Below, piece by piece: positions 9,583 through 21,010 of a stretch of DNA of 64,000 nucleotides. The translations under genes were made by a program, and so were the position numbers. Each line of letters begins with the position of its first letter. Position 1 is the stretch's first letter. Location: positions 1-64,000 of the forward strand of contig NZ_BMII01000020.1 in the NCBI RefSeq assembly GCF_014641855.1. The letters run 5' to 3'. This stretch comes from Shewanella inventionis (lineage in GTDB: Bacteria; Pseudomonadota; Gammaproteobacteria; Enterobacterales; Shewanellaceae). The notes below the pieces were generated by a model. That model made no database searches. It saw only the letters and a program-made list of their open reading frames with translations, and was not told the DNA's origin.

Positions 9583-9596
9583 TTACGTTAACGTAA
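9583..9596. promoter_or_regulatory. Candidate LiuR operator upstream of bkdA1
   Basis: TTACGTTAACGTAA is a perfect 14-bp palindrome in the 187-bp region before the bkd operon. It resembles the LiuR motif described for branched-chain amino acid degradation genes in gammaproteobacteria. The palindrome is seen; the regulator is inferred. Confidence 0.55.
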
Positions 9597-9699
9597 ACTA
9601 CCTATCAATACTTACTCTCACTCTAAACGCATTTTACTCACAATTAACATGTATATTTTGCTTTACGACTACAACTTGAATACATGTTTCTGAGTATCT

Positions 9700-10743
9700 T
9701 CAGTTTGATTGGGTATTGATAATATTCTCGTTTGGCGCTGGCACTAGGCATAGCACCGTCCGTTGCCCAATAGGCACATTAGCATTAGGAAATACAATAG
9801 CCTCTTGTGGATGTTCTACCACAATTTGCTGTCCGCCCTCTGTGGCCAATACCTCACCTTGCTTGAAGGCACTGAAATTTTCGGCATCATTGGCAAAATT
9901 AAAGGCAAAGTCATCGAAATGCTTATTTATAGAGCGAGAAACCTTGTACAAATTGACTTTACTCGAATCGAATTCAATCGGAGCAAGAGTGGTTTCAGTA
10001 ATTAGTTTTTCAAGCATAGTATGAGTTTGGCTAAAACGACTCATATCATTTTGACCAAACGGCATCACTTTACCGAGCTCTACGGTAAAGGCATCTGCGT
10101 TAAATTGTTCTGAAGAGTAATAACTAAAAGTGGTGGTAGGTTCATGATGAAACAAAATCGTGTCGACACCACATGCCGCTAAAAACATAATTTGTTCTGC
10201 GCTGTAAGCGCGGCCTGGTCGATAAGGATAGATGGCAAATTTTTCATGCTTAGAAGCACGGATCGCAGTATGCAAATCGTAATGGATGCGTTGACGATCA
10301 TTATTGGAATTAAAGAAATCAGCTACGTATTGTTCAAGTGCTTTTGCACGATGACGTTCAGGATGCGTTAAGCCCTCACCTTTTGAATGCGCGCCACTGA
10401 ATAAGCGATTCATGTTTTCATCGATAAACCGGGTTTGATTGATAATAGCTGCGGGATTGCCAATTAAAAACAGTACGCGTTGCTTAGCCATGATGCGTTG
10501 AGTGAGCAGATCTTTAATGATTTGATTGCATATTTCTATGGGTGCGGTTTCATTACCGTGAACAGCACATGACAATACAATGTCTTTGGTTGCATCTAAC
10601 GGGGTGAAAACTATTACACCTGTGTCCCATACATCTACACGGGTATGATCCCCTAGCATAAAGTCATAGGCGCTTGGCAATTGATTGGGATTGGCTAAGG
10701 TATAATCTAAAAAATCATTGTTTATCAACAGGTCAGATAACAC
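9700..10743 (-). CDS. astE: Succinylglutamate desuccinylase (347 aa)
   Basis: This is the last step of the arginine succinyltransferase pathway: N-succinylglutamate is hydrolysed to glutamate and succinate. It is an M14-like zinc enzyme. The zinc ligands HxxE lie in [11 protein letters not shown] (about residues 62-66), a second His is in HYDLHTAIR, and the catalytic Glu is in FTVELGKV. Length matches AstE. The start is GTG at 10743, with AAGGAG six bases upstream. It stands alone here, away from other ast genes. A related aspartoacylase-like activity is the alternative but less likely. Confidence 0.93.
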   Translation of the reverse strand: MLSDLLINNDFLDYTLANPNQLPSAYDFMLGDHTRVDVWDTGVIVFTPLDATKDIVLSCAVHGNETAPIEICNQIIKDLLTQRIMAKQRVLFLIGNPAAIINQTRFIDENMNRLFSGAHSKGEGLTHPERHRAKALEQYVADFFNSNNDRQRIHYDLHTAIRASKHEKFAIYPYRPGRAYSAEQIMFLAACGVDTILFHHEPTTTFSYYSSEQFNADAFTVELGKVMPFGQNDMSRFSQTHTMLEKLITETTLAPIEFDSSKVNLYKVSRSINKHFDDFAFNFANDAENFSAFKQGEVLATEGGQQIVVEHPQEAIVFPNANVPIGQRTVLCLVPAPNENIINTQSN

Positions 10744-10962
10744 GATGAACTCCTTGTCTCATTATTATGTGGCACATTCACTCACGTACAGTTGAGCACG
10801 TTAGATTAATAGCCTATTTGCGCGGATTCTATCATAGCCACAATGTATTTTATTGTTGCTATAAGTTAGATTTATTTATTAATAAAAGTTTGCTTGCAAA
10901 AATCGTCAACATTCAACACAATTACAGCCATCTAGACTTCTAAACTGTTTTAAGGGTACATC

Positions 10963-11442
10963 ATGGCGTTAGCAACATTTGGGGCAGGCTGTTTTTGGGG
11001 CGTTGAATATTTTTTCAGAGAAATTAATGGCGTAATTAACGCAACCTGTGGCTACATGGGTGGTAAAGACAGTGCTACTACCTACAAAGAAGTCAAAACA
11101 GGCACCACTGGCCATGCTGAAGTTGTTCAGGTTGAATTTGACCCAAGCATTGTAAGCTACAATGATTTATTAGATACATTTTGGAAAAACCATAACCCAA
11201 CCATGCTCAATATGCAGGGCGGTGACATTGGTACTCAATATCGCAGTACTATTTTCTTCCATGATAAAGAGCAAAAAGCACTTGCTGAAAGCTCAAAGCT
11301 GGCGCTCGCGCGCAGTGGAAAATGGGGTCAACGTCATATTGTGACTGAAATTGTACCGATACAAACATTCCACATTGCCGAGGAATACCACCAGAATTAT
11401 TTAGAAAAAAATAATTTACCGTCTTGTCATTTAGTGTATTAA
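10963..11442 (+). CDS. msrA: Peptide-methionine (S)-S-oxide reductase MsrA (159 aa)
   Basis: MsrA repairs oxidised methionine (S epimer) in proteins. The catalytic motif GAGCFWG is at residues 7-13 with Cys10 as nucleophile, followed by Y-rich segments and the substrate Glu/Asp region GHAEVVQVEFDP. It is a short single-domain form with no fused MsrB, and only one further Cys is near the C-terminus (SCHLVY) as a likely resolving residue. It is monocistronic, divergent from astE and 400 nt upstream of trxB, which supplies its reductant via thioredoxin. Confidence 0.95.
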   Translation: MALATFGAGCFWGVEYFFREINGVINATCGYMGGKDSATTYKEVKTGTTGHAEVVQVEFDPSIVSYNDLLDTFWKNHNPTMLNMQGGDIGTQYRSTIFFHDKEQKALAESSKLALARSGKWGQRHIVTEIVPIQTFHIAEEYHQNYLEKNNLPSCHLVY

Positions 11443-12796
<1,354 letters not shown>

Positions 12797-12818
12797 TTAT
12801 CAAACTGACTTAACATGA

Positions 12819-12849
12819 CAAAAAGAGCAGACTTTCTGCTCTTTTTTTG
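12819..12849 (+). terminator. trxB terminator
   Basis: AAAAAGAGCAGA/TCTGCTCTTTTTTT hairpin with a CTT loop, 23 nt after the trxB stop. Confidence 0.9.
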
Positions 12850-12894
12850 CTTCGCAATAAGCGCTTTCAAATAAGCTGCTCACAACCACAGGCT

Positions 12895-13455
12895 TTAAAC
12901 TGTTTTTTGATAAAAAACAGCCTCAGTATCGCCTAATGGATCTCGGTGAATTCGTTTGTACAAAAAAGTCATGCCAAGCTTTTTCATAATCGCAATTGAT
13001 GCATGATTATCTTCAACCGCTATCGCACTTACATGGGTCACATCACCACAAGCACTGATTGCCTGCATTACTGCCTTCGCCGCTTCTGTCGCGTAGCCTT
13101 TGCCCCAACAGTCATATTTAAAGCGCCAGCCAAGTTCAATATTATGTAGTTCAGGTTGGGTGAAAAAATGCATTGGCCTGACTAAAATCCACCCCAAATA
13201 CTGACCACTCAATTGGTATTTATCATTTTCAGCGCAATCTAGCGCTTCAACTTTCCACAAACCCCAACCTTTTGCGGGATTTAAATACTGAGCTAATCTT
13301 GGCAACATTACAGTATCAATCTGATTTTGTGTGGTTTTAATGCCCCCATTGAGAAAGTGCATAACCCGTTCATCTTGATCTAATTCATACATCAACGCAC
13401 CGTCATCAAGACTCATTAATGACAGTGTTAAACGAGGTGTATTAGGGATCTGCAT
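12895..13455 (-). CDS. GNAT-family N-acetyltransferase (RimJ/RimL-like, 186 aa)
   Basis: A predicted acetyl-CoA-dependent acetyltransferase of unknown substrate. It opens with TPRLTLSLMSLDDGALM, typical of the RimJ/RimL branch. Mid-domain it has ELGWRFKYDCWGKGYATEAA, the acetyl-CoA-binding loop (W-G-K-G-Y-A), and later AIAVEDNHASIAIMKKLGM. The ATG at 13455 is preferred because AGGA lies upstream; a TTG 39 bases further out is unsupported. It is convergent with trxB and monocistronic. Branch members act on ribosomal protein N-termini, antibiotics or small metabolites, and the sequence does not decide which. Confidence 0.85.
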   Translation of the reverse strand: MQIPNTPRLTLSLMSLDDGALMYELDQDERVMHFLNGGIKTTQNQIDTVMLPRLAQYLNPAKGWGLWKVEALDCAENDKYQLSGQYLGWILVRPMHFFTQPELHNIELGWRFKYDCWGKGYATEAAKAVMQAISACGDVTHVSAIAVEDNHASIAIMKKLGMTFLYKRIHRDPLGDTEAVFYQKTV

Positions 13456-13666
13456 GGATTTATTCCTATTTTGGCTAAAATTAAACACTGTCAATTTAAG
13501 CTAAAGAAAAAGCTGAATCGACTGTTTAGCTTATTTTGAAACACAAGTTTACACATTGACACAACATAGTCGAAACATATCGATTAATATAAACAATAGA
13601 AAAATAGATTAATTGCAAGCCATTAAGGGTAACACTGCAATCACAAATCATTTAAAAGGAAGCATT

Positions 13667-14857
13667 GTGGCGACTAAAAAACAGATTATTTTACCCATTA
13701 TTGTATTGGGCATTGGCATTGTTGGGCTTGTTGGGCTTTCTGCACTAAAAAAACCACCTGAAGAAAAACCTGAAATAGATAGCACTCCGCTAGTATCGGT
13801 TGAAGAAGTAATTTATCAACCCATGACCTTTGAAGTCAGCTCTTATGGTGTTGTTAATGCAAAATACATGACAGACATCGTTGCCCAAGTCGGCGGTGAA
13901 ATTATTTATTTAGATCCCAACTTTGTTAAAGGTGGATTTGTTAAAAAAGGCGAGATTTTAGCTAAAATCGATCCAAGTGATTACCAATCAAGCTTACTAG
14001 ACGCACAAGCAAGTATCGCTTCATCGCAAGCTTCGTTAGTTCAAGAGCGTGCAAATGCTGAGGTTGCTATCCGTGAATGGGCAGATATCACCAACAGAGA
14101 GCCAACGGATTTGAGTTTGCGTAAACCGCAATTAGCACAAGAGTTAGCAAAATTAAAAAGCGCAGAAGCCAGCTTAAATAGAGCCAAACGCGACCTAGAG
14201 CGAACCATCATTCGTGCTCCTTATGATGCATTGATAGAGGCCCGAGAAATAGGCTTGGGTTCATTTGTGAGCAAAGGCAGCCCTATTGGCAGAGTATTAA
14301 ATACCGACAAAGCCGAAGTGCGCTTACCCATTGCAGACAAAGAAATGCAATATTTAGTCGATAAAGGCGTCAATGCTAATGTCAGTTTATCGGGTAATTT
14401 TGCCGGCAGTAAACAGGCATGGACCGGTAAAATTGTTCGCAGTGAAGGGGTTGTTGACAGTAAAAGCCGCATGACTTATTTGGTTGCCGAAATTGACGAT
14501 CCATATGGTTTATCAACGGGTAAAAATGAATTGCGTTACGGCACTTATGTTACTGCAAATATTGAAGGGTTACAGGCCGGTAGTGTTGCTGTTGTGCCTC
14601 GCCACCTTATTGTTAACGGCGCGGTGGCTATCATGGACGCAGAAAAGACCCTTAGGTATAAACCCGTCACAGTTATCCGCCAGGACGGTGCTAATGTCGT
14701 AATAACGCAGGGCTTAGAGTCTGGCATGCAATTAATTACCTCCGCACTTGATTACCCCGTTGATGGCATGAAAGTCGCCCTACCCGAAGACCGAATTCTG
14801 CAAAAAGAGCCGCCAGCAGAAAAAGATGACTCTGAACTTGCGATGGAAGGTGAATAA
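13667..14857 (+). CDS. RND efflux periplasmic adaptor (membrane fusion protein, 396 aa)
   Basis: This links an inner-membrane RND pump to an outer-membrane channel. An N-terminal hydrophobic segment (about residues 6-28) acts as anchor. A lipoyl/barrel-sandwich half (YGVVNAKYMTDIVAQVGG) follows, then a coiled-coil hairpin rich in Ala, Ser and Glu, the second half (TIIRAPYDALIE), and beta-barrel and membrane-proximal domains. The start is GTG at 13667 with AAGGA six bases upstream. The stop is five bases before the permease ATG. The Glu/Asp-rich C-terminal tail (residues about 383-396) is odd. Confidence 0.9.
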   Translation: MATKKQIILPIIVLGIGIVGLVGLSALKKPPEEKPEIDSTPLVSVEEVIYQPMTFEVSSYGVVNAKYMTDIVAQVGGEIIYLDPNFVKGGFVKKGEILAKIDPSDYQSSLLDAQASIASSQASLVQERANAEVAIREWADITNREPTDLSLRKPQLAQELAKLKSAEASLNRAKRDLERTIIRAPYDALIEAREIGLGSFVSKGSPIGRVLNTDKAEVRLPIADKEMQYLVDKGVNANVSLSGNFAGSKQAWTGKIVRSEGVVDSKSRMTYLVAEIDDPYGLSTGKNELRYGTYVTANIEGLQAGSVAVVPRHLIVNGAVAIMDAEKTLRYKPVTVIRQDGANVVITQGLESGMQLITSALDYPVDGMKVALPEDRILQKEPPAEKDDSELAMEGE

Positions 14858-14862
14858 CAATC

Positions 14863-17800
14863 ATGGCTGATACTCACAAAGGTCTTATAGCTTGGTTTGC
14901 CCGCAACAGTGTGGCGGCAAACTTGCTAATGATCATTATTTTATTAGGCGGTTTATTAACCGCCAGCACCATTAGAAAACAATTTTTTCCTGAAGTAGAA
15001 ATCAACTGGATTGAATTTAGCGCTGTATATCCGGGTACCGCCCCACAAGAAGTGGAAGAAGGTATCACCATTAAGATTGAGCAGGCTCTTGAAAGCGTCC
15101 AAGGCTTAAAACGGGTTATCACCTATTCGAACCGTAATATGGCTCAGGGTTATTTTCAGGTTGAAGAATCTTACGACCCATTAGTGGTATTAGATGAAAT
15201 TAAATCTGAAATTGATTCAATCTCTACCTTTCCTGCTGACATGGAGCCGCCGAAAGTTGAACGGATTAAGTTTCGTCAGGAGGTGATGTATTTAAGTCTT
15301 TACGGTGACATGTCTGAGCGCCAACTTAAAGATTTAGGCGACAAAATCCACAACGAAATAATGCAACTACCAAACGTTAATATTTCAGAGTATTACGGTG
15401 GTTTAGGTTATGAGATCAGCATCGAGGTCAGTAAAGATAAACTGCGTGAATTTGGCCTGACCTTTAACGATGTTGCCCAAGCGGTTCAGGGCTATTCACG
15501 CAATATGTCAGCCGGCCAAATTAAAGCTGAAAATGGCTACATAAACCTGCGGGTTCAAAACCAAGCTTATGTTGGTTATGAGTTTGAAGATTTACCATTG
15601 CTAACCCTAGATGATGGTACAACATTATCGTTAGGCGATATCGCTGTGGTTAATGATGGTTTTGAAGAAGGTATTCAATACTCTAAATTTAACGGTAAAA
15701 ACTCAGTTACTTTCTTTATTGGTGCAGCTAAAAACCAAAGTATTACCGACGTTGCCGCCACCATAAAAACCTATGTAGAGAAAAAACAAAAAGCGTTACC
15801 TCACGGTGTTAAGCTTGAACCCTGGGTTGACATGACCTACTACCTCGATGGTCGATTAGAACTCATGCTCGATAGCATGAAAAGCGGCGCAGTATTGGTA
15901 TTTTTAATGCTAGCCCTGTTTTTACGTGTTCGTTTAGCATTTTGGGTCATGATGGGCTTACCTGTTTGTTTTTTAGGTACCCTACTCTTTATGCCAATGG
16001 CTTTTATTGATGTCACCATCAACGTGATCAGTTTATTCGCGTTTATTTTAGTGCTCGGTATTGTGGTAGATGATGCCATCGTGATGGGGGAAAGTGCCCA
16101 CAGCGAATCAGAAGATCACGGCCACAGTGTCGAAAGTGTTATCCGCGGCGTGCAAAAAGTCGCTATGCCAGCCACCTTTGGTGTATTAACCACAATTGCA
16201 GCTTTTTTACCCATCACCATGGATGATGGTCCCTCTTCTGCCTTTGGTCAGGCGATTGGTTATGTGGTCATTTTATGTTTGCTCTTTTCATTGGTTGAGT
16301 CAAAATTGATTTTACCTGCGCATTTGGCTCACATGAAAAAACCCAAGAAAGTCAAAGCTGGCTCTAAAAACCCGCTAGACTGGCTGCGCAATGGGGTGAA
16401 TTTTATTCAAAGCAATGTTGACCGTAATTTAAGCAAATATATCGAAAACTTTTATCGCCCATCGCTTGAAATTGCCATTAAATATCGCTACGCCGCCATC
16501 ATGCTGTTTGTCAGTTTAATTTTAGTCTGTGCAGGGTTATACGGGGGCGGATTAGTGCGCTTTATTGGTCAGCCAAAAATTCCACACGACTTTCCGCGCA
16601 TTAAAATTGAAATGAACGTTGACGCGTCTGAAAAAGCCACCTTGGCAGCGGCACTCGCCATTGAGGAAACGCTGTATCGAGTTGATAAAAAAGTTGAAGA
16701 CGAATACGGCCAACGAATGATTTCTGATATGCAGGTTGACCTTCGCAGTCAAACCAGCGCAGAAGTCATGACAAAGCTAGTTGATCCAGAATTACGTCCT
16801 ATGGACACCTTTGCGCTAGCAGAACTGTGGCGTCAGGCCATGCCGTTAATTCCAGGGGTTAAGTCCTTTACCATTCAAGACAGTTTAATGGGTGGCGGCC
16901 GTGAAGACGGTGACATCAGCTTTAGACTAGAAGGTAATGACGAAACCCAACTTGTGGCAGCATCGTTAGCCTTGAAAGAGAAGCTAAATGGCTTAAAAGG
17001 CGTAAGCGATGTTAACGACAGTCGTCAATCTAGCGCCAAAGAGGTGCAGTTTGAGCTAAAACCATTAGCCAATGTACTTGGTTTAACCCTGGCAAATATC
17101 GCTTCACAAGTGGGCAATAGTTTTTACGGTTTAGAGGCTCAGCGTATTATTCGCAATGGCGAAGAGATCAAAGTCATGCTTCGCTACCCAGAAGATCAAC
17201 GTAATTCAATTGCGTTAGTACAAGATGTGTTAATTAAAACACCTCAAGGTGCTGAATTGCCCTTATCAGAAGTAGCTGACATTAAAGTGGTTCAGGGGGT
17301 TAACAGTATTCGTCGTGAAAATGGCAGCCGTACCATTAACGTGTGGGCTTCTGTTGATGCAGAGCAAGCAGAACCCTTTAAGCTTGCAAAAGATATACGT
17401 GATAACTTTATTCCTGAGCTGTTGCTAAAATACCCTCAAGTTCGCAGTGAAGTGTCGGGTAACATTCAAGAACAACTTGATAGCGCTAATACTCAGCTAC
17501 GTGACTTTATTTTATCCATGCTGGTGATTTACAGCTTGTTGGCAATTCCACTTCGCTCGTACATCCAACCTGTGATGATCATGTCAGTGATCCCATTTGG
17601 GATTATTGGCTCGGTTATGGGGCACATCATATTAGGCATAGATTTAAGTGCACTATCTATGTTTGGTATTATTGCCGCAGCAGGTGTGGTGGTTAACGAC
17701 TCATTGGTGATGGTCGACTATGTTAATAACTCGCGCAAAGCAGGAGTACCTATGCGTTTAGCTGTGCTCAATGCAGGTTGTAAACGTTTTAGAGCCATTA

Positions 17801-18051
17801 TGTTGACCTCTTTAACCACCTTTATTGGTTTAGTGCCAATCATGTCTGAAACCAGCATGCAGGCGCAAATGGTGATCCCTATGGCAGTGTCATTGGCATT
17901 TGGGGTGTTATTTGCAACTGTAGTCACCCTGTGTTTGATCCCTTGCCTGTATATTGCAATTGAAGACAGTAAAGCATTAATTAGTCGTATTATTGGAATT
18001 TATTCTCCAAGTTCAGCTCAATCAACGCTTGAAGGCTCAAAGCAGAACTGA
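14863..18051 (+). CDS. RND efflux permease (HAE1-like, 1062 aa)
   Basis: A proton-driven tripartite efflux pump subunit of the AcrB/MexB superfamily. It has an N-terminal transmembrane helix (IAWFARNSVAANLL), a large periplasmic loop (YPGTAPQEVEEGIT), a first cluster of five helices from about residue 335, a helix-4-like LGIVVDDAIVMGE with the two Asp of the proton relay, a second periplasmic loop, and a second helix cluster from about 880 with GVVVNDSLVMVDYVN. Length is normal. It is co-transcribed with the adaptor; no outer-membrane factor is present, so a TolC-like channel elsewhere is inferred. The substrate is unknown. Confidence 0.92.
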   Translation: MADTHKGLIAWFARNSVAANLLMIIILLGGLLTASTIRKQFFPEVEINWIEFSAVYPGTAPQEVEEGITIKIEQALESVQGLKRVITYSNRNMAQGYFQVEESYDPLVVLDEIKSEIDSISTFPADMEPPKVERIKFRQEVMYLSLYGDMSERQLKDLGDKIHNEIMQLPNVNISEYYGGLGYEISIEVSKDKLREFGLTFNDVAQAVQGYSRNMSAGQIKAENGYINLRVQNQAYVGYEFEDLPLLTLDDGTTLSLGDIAVVNDGFEEGIQYSKFNGKNSVTFFIGAAKNQSITDVAATIKTYVEKKQKALPHGVKLEPWVDMTYYLDGRLELMLDSMKSGAVLVFLMLALFLRVRLAFWVMMGLPVCFLGTLLFMPMAFIDVTINVISLFAFILVLGIVVDDAIVMGESAHSESEDHGHSVESVIRGVQKVAMPATFGVLTTIAAFLPITMDDGPSSAFGQAIGYVVILCLLFSLVESKLILPAHLAHMKKPKKVKAGSKNPLDWLRNGVNFIQSNVDRNLSKYIENFYRPSLEIAIKYRYAAIMLFVSLILVCAGLYGGGLVRFIGQPKIPHDFPRIKIEMNVDASEKATLAAALAIEETLYRVDKKVEDEYGQRMISDMQVDLRSQTSAEVMTKLVDPELRPMDTFALAELWRQAMPLIPGVKSFTIQDSLMGGGREDGDISFRLEGNDETQLVAASLALKEKLNGLKGVSDVNDSRQSSAKEVQFELKPLANVLGLTLANIASQVGNSFYGLEAQRIIRNGEEIKVMLRYPEDQRNSIALVQDVLIKTPQGAELPLSEVADIKVVQGVNSIRRENGSRTINVWASVDAEQAEPFKLAKDIRDNFIPELLLKYPQVRSEVSGNIQEQLDSANTQLRDFILSMLVIYSLLAIPLRSYIQPVMIMSVIPFGIIGSVMGHIILGIDLSALSMFGIIAAAGVVVNDSLVMVDYVNNSRKAGVPMRLAVLNAGCKRFRAIMLTSLTTFIGLVPIMSETSMQAQMVIPMAVSLAFGVLFATVVTLCLIPCLYIAIEDSKALISRIIGIYSPSSAQSTLEGSKQN

Positions 18052-18072
18052 ACATAACTGCCATTGTATTAT

Positions 18073-18104
18073 TAAAGGGATCTTTTATAAGATCCCTTTT
18101 TTTT
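18073..18104 (+). terminator. RND operon terminator
   Basis: AAAGGGATCTT/AAGATCCCTTT hairpin followed by a run of T residues, 22 nt past the permease stop. Confidence 0.88.
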
Positions 18105-18236
18105 GTGCAAACAACCAAACTGGCAAGGTGCTATAGTTAACAGATCAAATTAATCCCGATATTGTATAGCAACATCATCATTTTATTGAGAATATGCTAA
18201 TCTGATTGTCATCGTTTGTAACCCAAGGACGCCAAC

Positions 18237-20951
18237 ATGAGTCAACGCAGTATTCACTCGCTATTTAAGCCCACTTCTGTAGCCGTCATTGGGGCGTCAA
18301 ACGGCAATAAACGGGCTGGTAAGGGCATTATGAAAAACCTACTCTCAAGTGGATTTTCTGGGCCAATCATGCCTGTTACGCCAAAATATACTGCGGTAAT
18401 GGGGGTACTTGCTTACCCTAATATTGAAGCCCTGCCAATTAAACCGGATTTAGCCATCATATGTACTAGCGCGCAAAAAGTGCCGAGCATAGTTGAACGT
18501 TTGGCTCAATTTGGCTGCAAAGTGGCCATTATTATGGCCTCTGGCATGGCGCTGCAAACCGACGAGCATGGCAATAATTTATTAGCATTAACAAAGCAAT
18601 ATGCAAAACGTTATGGCATGCGCTTACTTGGTCCAAACAGCTTAGGCATGATTTTGCCTCCTATTGGTTTAAATGCCAGTTTGGCACATGCGGGGGCTAT
18701 TTCAGGTAAAATTGCTTTTGTGTCGCAATCAGCTGCTATTTGCACCACGGTATTAGACTGGGCCAACAATAAAGGCATTGGGTTTTCATCGTTTATTTCG
18801 TTAGGCGATGCAACTGACATTGATTTTGACGAATTACTAGATTATTTAGGTCGAGACAGTAAAACCAGTGCAATCATGCTTTATATCGACTCAATCAACG
18901 AAAAGCGTCATTTTTTATCCGCAGCTAGAGCCGCTTCACGCAACAAGCCCATTTTTGTCATTAAATCTGGTCGCAGTCATGAAGGGGTTAAAGCGGCAAT
19001 GATCCATACCGGCGGTGTTGGCGGTAACGACGCAGTTTATGAAGCGGCATTTCGTCGCGCAGGTATGTTAAGGGTAAACGACTTAATTGAGCTTTTCGCC
19101 GCAGTAGAAAGCTTAGCCCACTCTACAACATTAAAAGGCGAGCGATTAGTCATCATGAGCAATGGTGGAGGCCCCGCGGTTCTTGCAGCAGATGAGTTGA
19201 TCATTAAAGGCGGAAAATTAGCGCAGTTATCAGAAACCACCATCAATGAACTCAATAAGGTGTTACCAGACACCTGGTCAAGACAAAACCCTATCGATAT
19301 GATTGGAGATGCCGATCATCAACGGTATGCCAAAACCCTCGATATTTTAATGAAAAGCAATGACGCTGATACCATTTTAGTGCTGCATTCACCGTCAATA
19401 TTGTCAGAAAGTGTCGAGATCGCCACCAGCTTAATTGACACCATTAGCCAACACCCAAACCGACATAAACTGAATATTTTAACCAATTGGAGCGGTGAAG
19501 ACTCAGCCTATCTCGGGCGTAAGCGCTTCACAAAAGCAGGCATTCCCACCTACCGCACACCAGAAGGTGCGGTACGTGCATTTATGCACATGGTGGAATA
19601 TCGCCGCAACCAAAAATTGCTGCAAGAAGTCCCCTTGTCTATTCCAGACAATATTCCAGCAGACCGTAATGTGGCCAGAACCTTACTTCAGCAAGCCATT
19701 GATTGCGGTCAAACCGTGATTGAAACCCATCAAGCTGTTGATATTTTAAAAGCCTACGGATTAAACACCATAGACACCTGGTTTGTCAGTGATGTTGAAG
19801 AGGCCGTTAATATTGCCAATATCGCAGGCTATCCCGTTGCATTAAAAGTACAATCACCAGATCTCCTGTATAAATCTGATGTTCATGGTGTGGTGTTGAA
19901 CTTAACCTCTGATGAAGATGTGAGTAATGCGGCCCACTCAATCATTGACCGGGTTCATCAAATCAATCCTAATGCTAAAATTGATGGATTGATTATTCAA
20001 AAGATGGCGTTAACTGCGGGCGCACAAGAAATTCGAGTCTCGGTCATTAACGACCCTGTCTTTGGCCCAGCAATTTGTCTTGGCGAAGGCGGTTCAGAAT
20101 GGGACCCCACCCGTGATGCCGCCGTGGCACTACCACCACTGAACATGGCTTTAGCACGCTACATGGTGATACAAGCACTTAAAACCCATAAACTGCGTGA
20201 TCGGCATTTGCCTTTAGGGCTTGATATGAACGCATTGTGCGTCATGCTCACCCAAATATCACATTTAATTATCGACTGTCCTGAGATTGCTGAAATCGAC
20301 ATCAATCCAGTGCTAGCAGCAGGCGAAAAAATCACCTTGTTAGATGTAAATATGCGCCTGCATGATAGCCCACAAGACAATATTGGCCGGTTGGCGATAA
20401 TGCCTTACCCTAAAGAATTAGAACAAATCTCAACACTTAAAAATGGTTTAACCGTTATGTTAAGACCCATTTTGCCAGAAGATGAGCCTAAGCATTTAGA
20501 ATTTGATAATTCACTGAGCGATGAAGACAGATACAAACGTTATTTTGGCGTGCGATCACGGATGACACATGAAGAAATGGCGGTATTGACTCAAATTGAT
20601 TATGCACGCGAAATGGCATTTATTGCCACCACGACCACCGCAAATGGCGACGAACTCACTTTAGGTGCAGTAAGGGCCTCAATCGATCCAGACAACACAG
20701 AAGCCGAGTTTGCAATGGCTGTGCGCAGTGATTACCAAGGTATTGGGTTAGGCAAACTGTTACTGGAAAAACTGATCCATTACTACAAAAACAACAATAC
20801 CTTGTACTTAACCGGTTTTACCATGTTCGAAAACCGTAACATGGCCAGTTTAGCTAAATCATTAGGCTTTAAAGTGTCATTTGATATGGAAGAACATCTG
20901 ATTAAAATGCACATGGATTTAGATAATCAAGACAAATACACTAATGGGTAA
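18237..20951 (+). CDS. Pat/PatZ-type acyl-CoA synthetase-GNAT fusion (protein lysine acetyltransferase, 904 aa)
   Basis: It combines an NDP-forming acyl-CoA synthetase-like region with a C-terminal GNAT domain. The CoA-binding domain is at about 8-105 (VAVIGASNGN). A succinyl-CoA ligase-like region with the phosphohistidine-like motif MIHTGGVGGND follows. An ATP-grasp domain runs from about 490 to 710 (YPVALKVQSPDLLYKSDVHGVVLNL). The GNAT domain is at about 735-895 with acetyl-CoA loop YQGIGLGKLLLE. Homologues (E. coli PatZ/YfiQ, Salmonella Pat) acetylate and inactivate acetyl-CoA synthetase. It is monocistronic with its own terminator. Confidence 0.9.
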   Translation: MSQRSIHSLFKPTSVAVIGASNGNKRAGKGIMKNLLSSGFSGPIMPVTPKYTAVMGVLAYPNIEALPIKPDLAIICTSAQKVPSIVERLAQFGCKVAIIMASGMALQTDEHGNNLLALTKQYAKRYGMRLLGPNSLGMILPPIGLNASLAHAGAISGKIAFVSQSAAICTTVLDWANNKGIGFSSFISLGDATDIDFDELLDYLGRDSKTSAIMLYIDSINEKRHFLSAARAASRNKPIFVIKSGRSHEGVKAAMIHTGGVGGNDAVYEAAFRRAGMLRVNDLIELFAAVESLAHSTTLKGERLVIMSNGGGPAVLAADELIIKGGKLAQLSETTINELNKVLPDTWSRQNPIDMIGDADHQRYAKTLDILMKSNDADTILVLHSPSILSESVEIATSLIDTISQHPNRHKLNILTNWSGEDSAYLGRKRFTKAGIPTYRTPEGAVRAFMHMVEYRRNQKLLQEVPLSIPDNIPADRNVARTLLQQAIDCGQTVIETHQAVDILKAYGLNTIDTWFVSDVEEAVNIANIAGYPVALKVQSPDLLYKSDVHGVVLNLTSDEDVSNAAHSIIDRVHQINPNAKIDGLIIQKMALTAGAQEIRVSVINDPVFGPAICLGEGGSEWDPTRDAAVALPPLNMALARYMVIQALKTHKLRDRHLPLGLDMNALCVMLTQISHLIIDCPEIAEIDINPVLAAGEKITLLDVNMRLHDSPQDNIGRLAIMPYPKELEQISTLKNGLTVMLRPILPEDEPKHLEFDNSLSDEDRYKRYFGVRSRMTHEEMAVLTQIDYAREMAFIATTTTANGDELTLGAVRASIDPDNTEAEFAMAVRSDYQGIGLGKLLLEKLIHYYKNNNTLYLTGFTMFENRNMASLAKSLGFKVSFDMEEHLIKMHMDLDNQDKYTNG

Positions 20952-20959
20952 CTAAACCT

Positions 20960-20992
20960 AAAAAGGCCAATAGAGCGATTATTGGCCTTTTT
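20960..20992 (+). terminator. Bidirectional terminator between pat and the diguanylate cyclase
   Basis: AAAAAGGCCAATA/TATTGGCCTTTTT with a seven-base loop, between two convergent genes and suited to both. Confidence 0.88.
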
Positions 20993-21010
20993 GCTGAGAT
21001 TAATGCGTTT

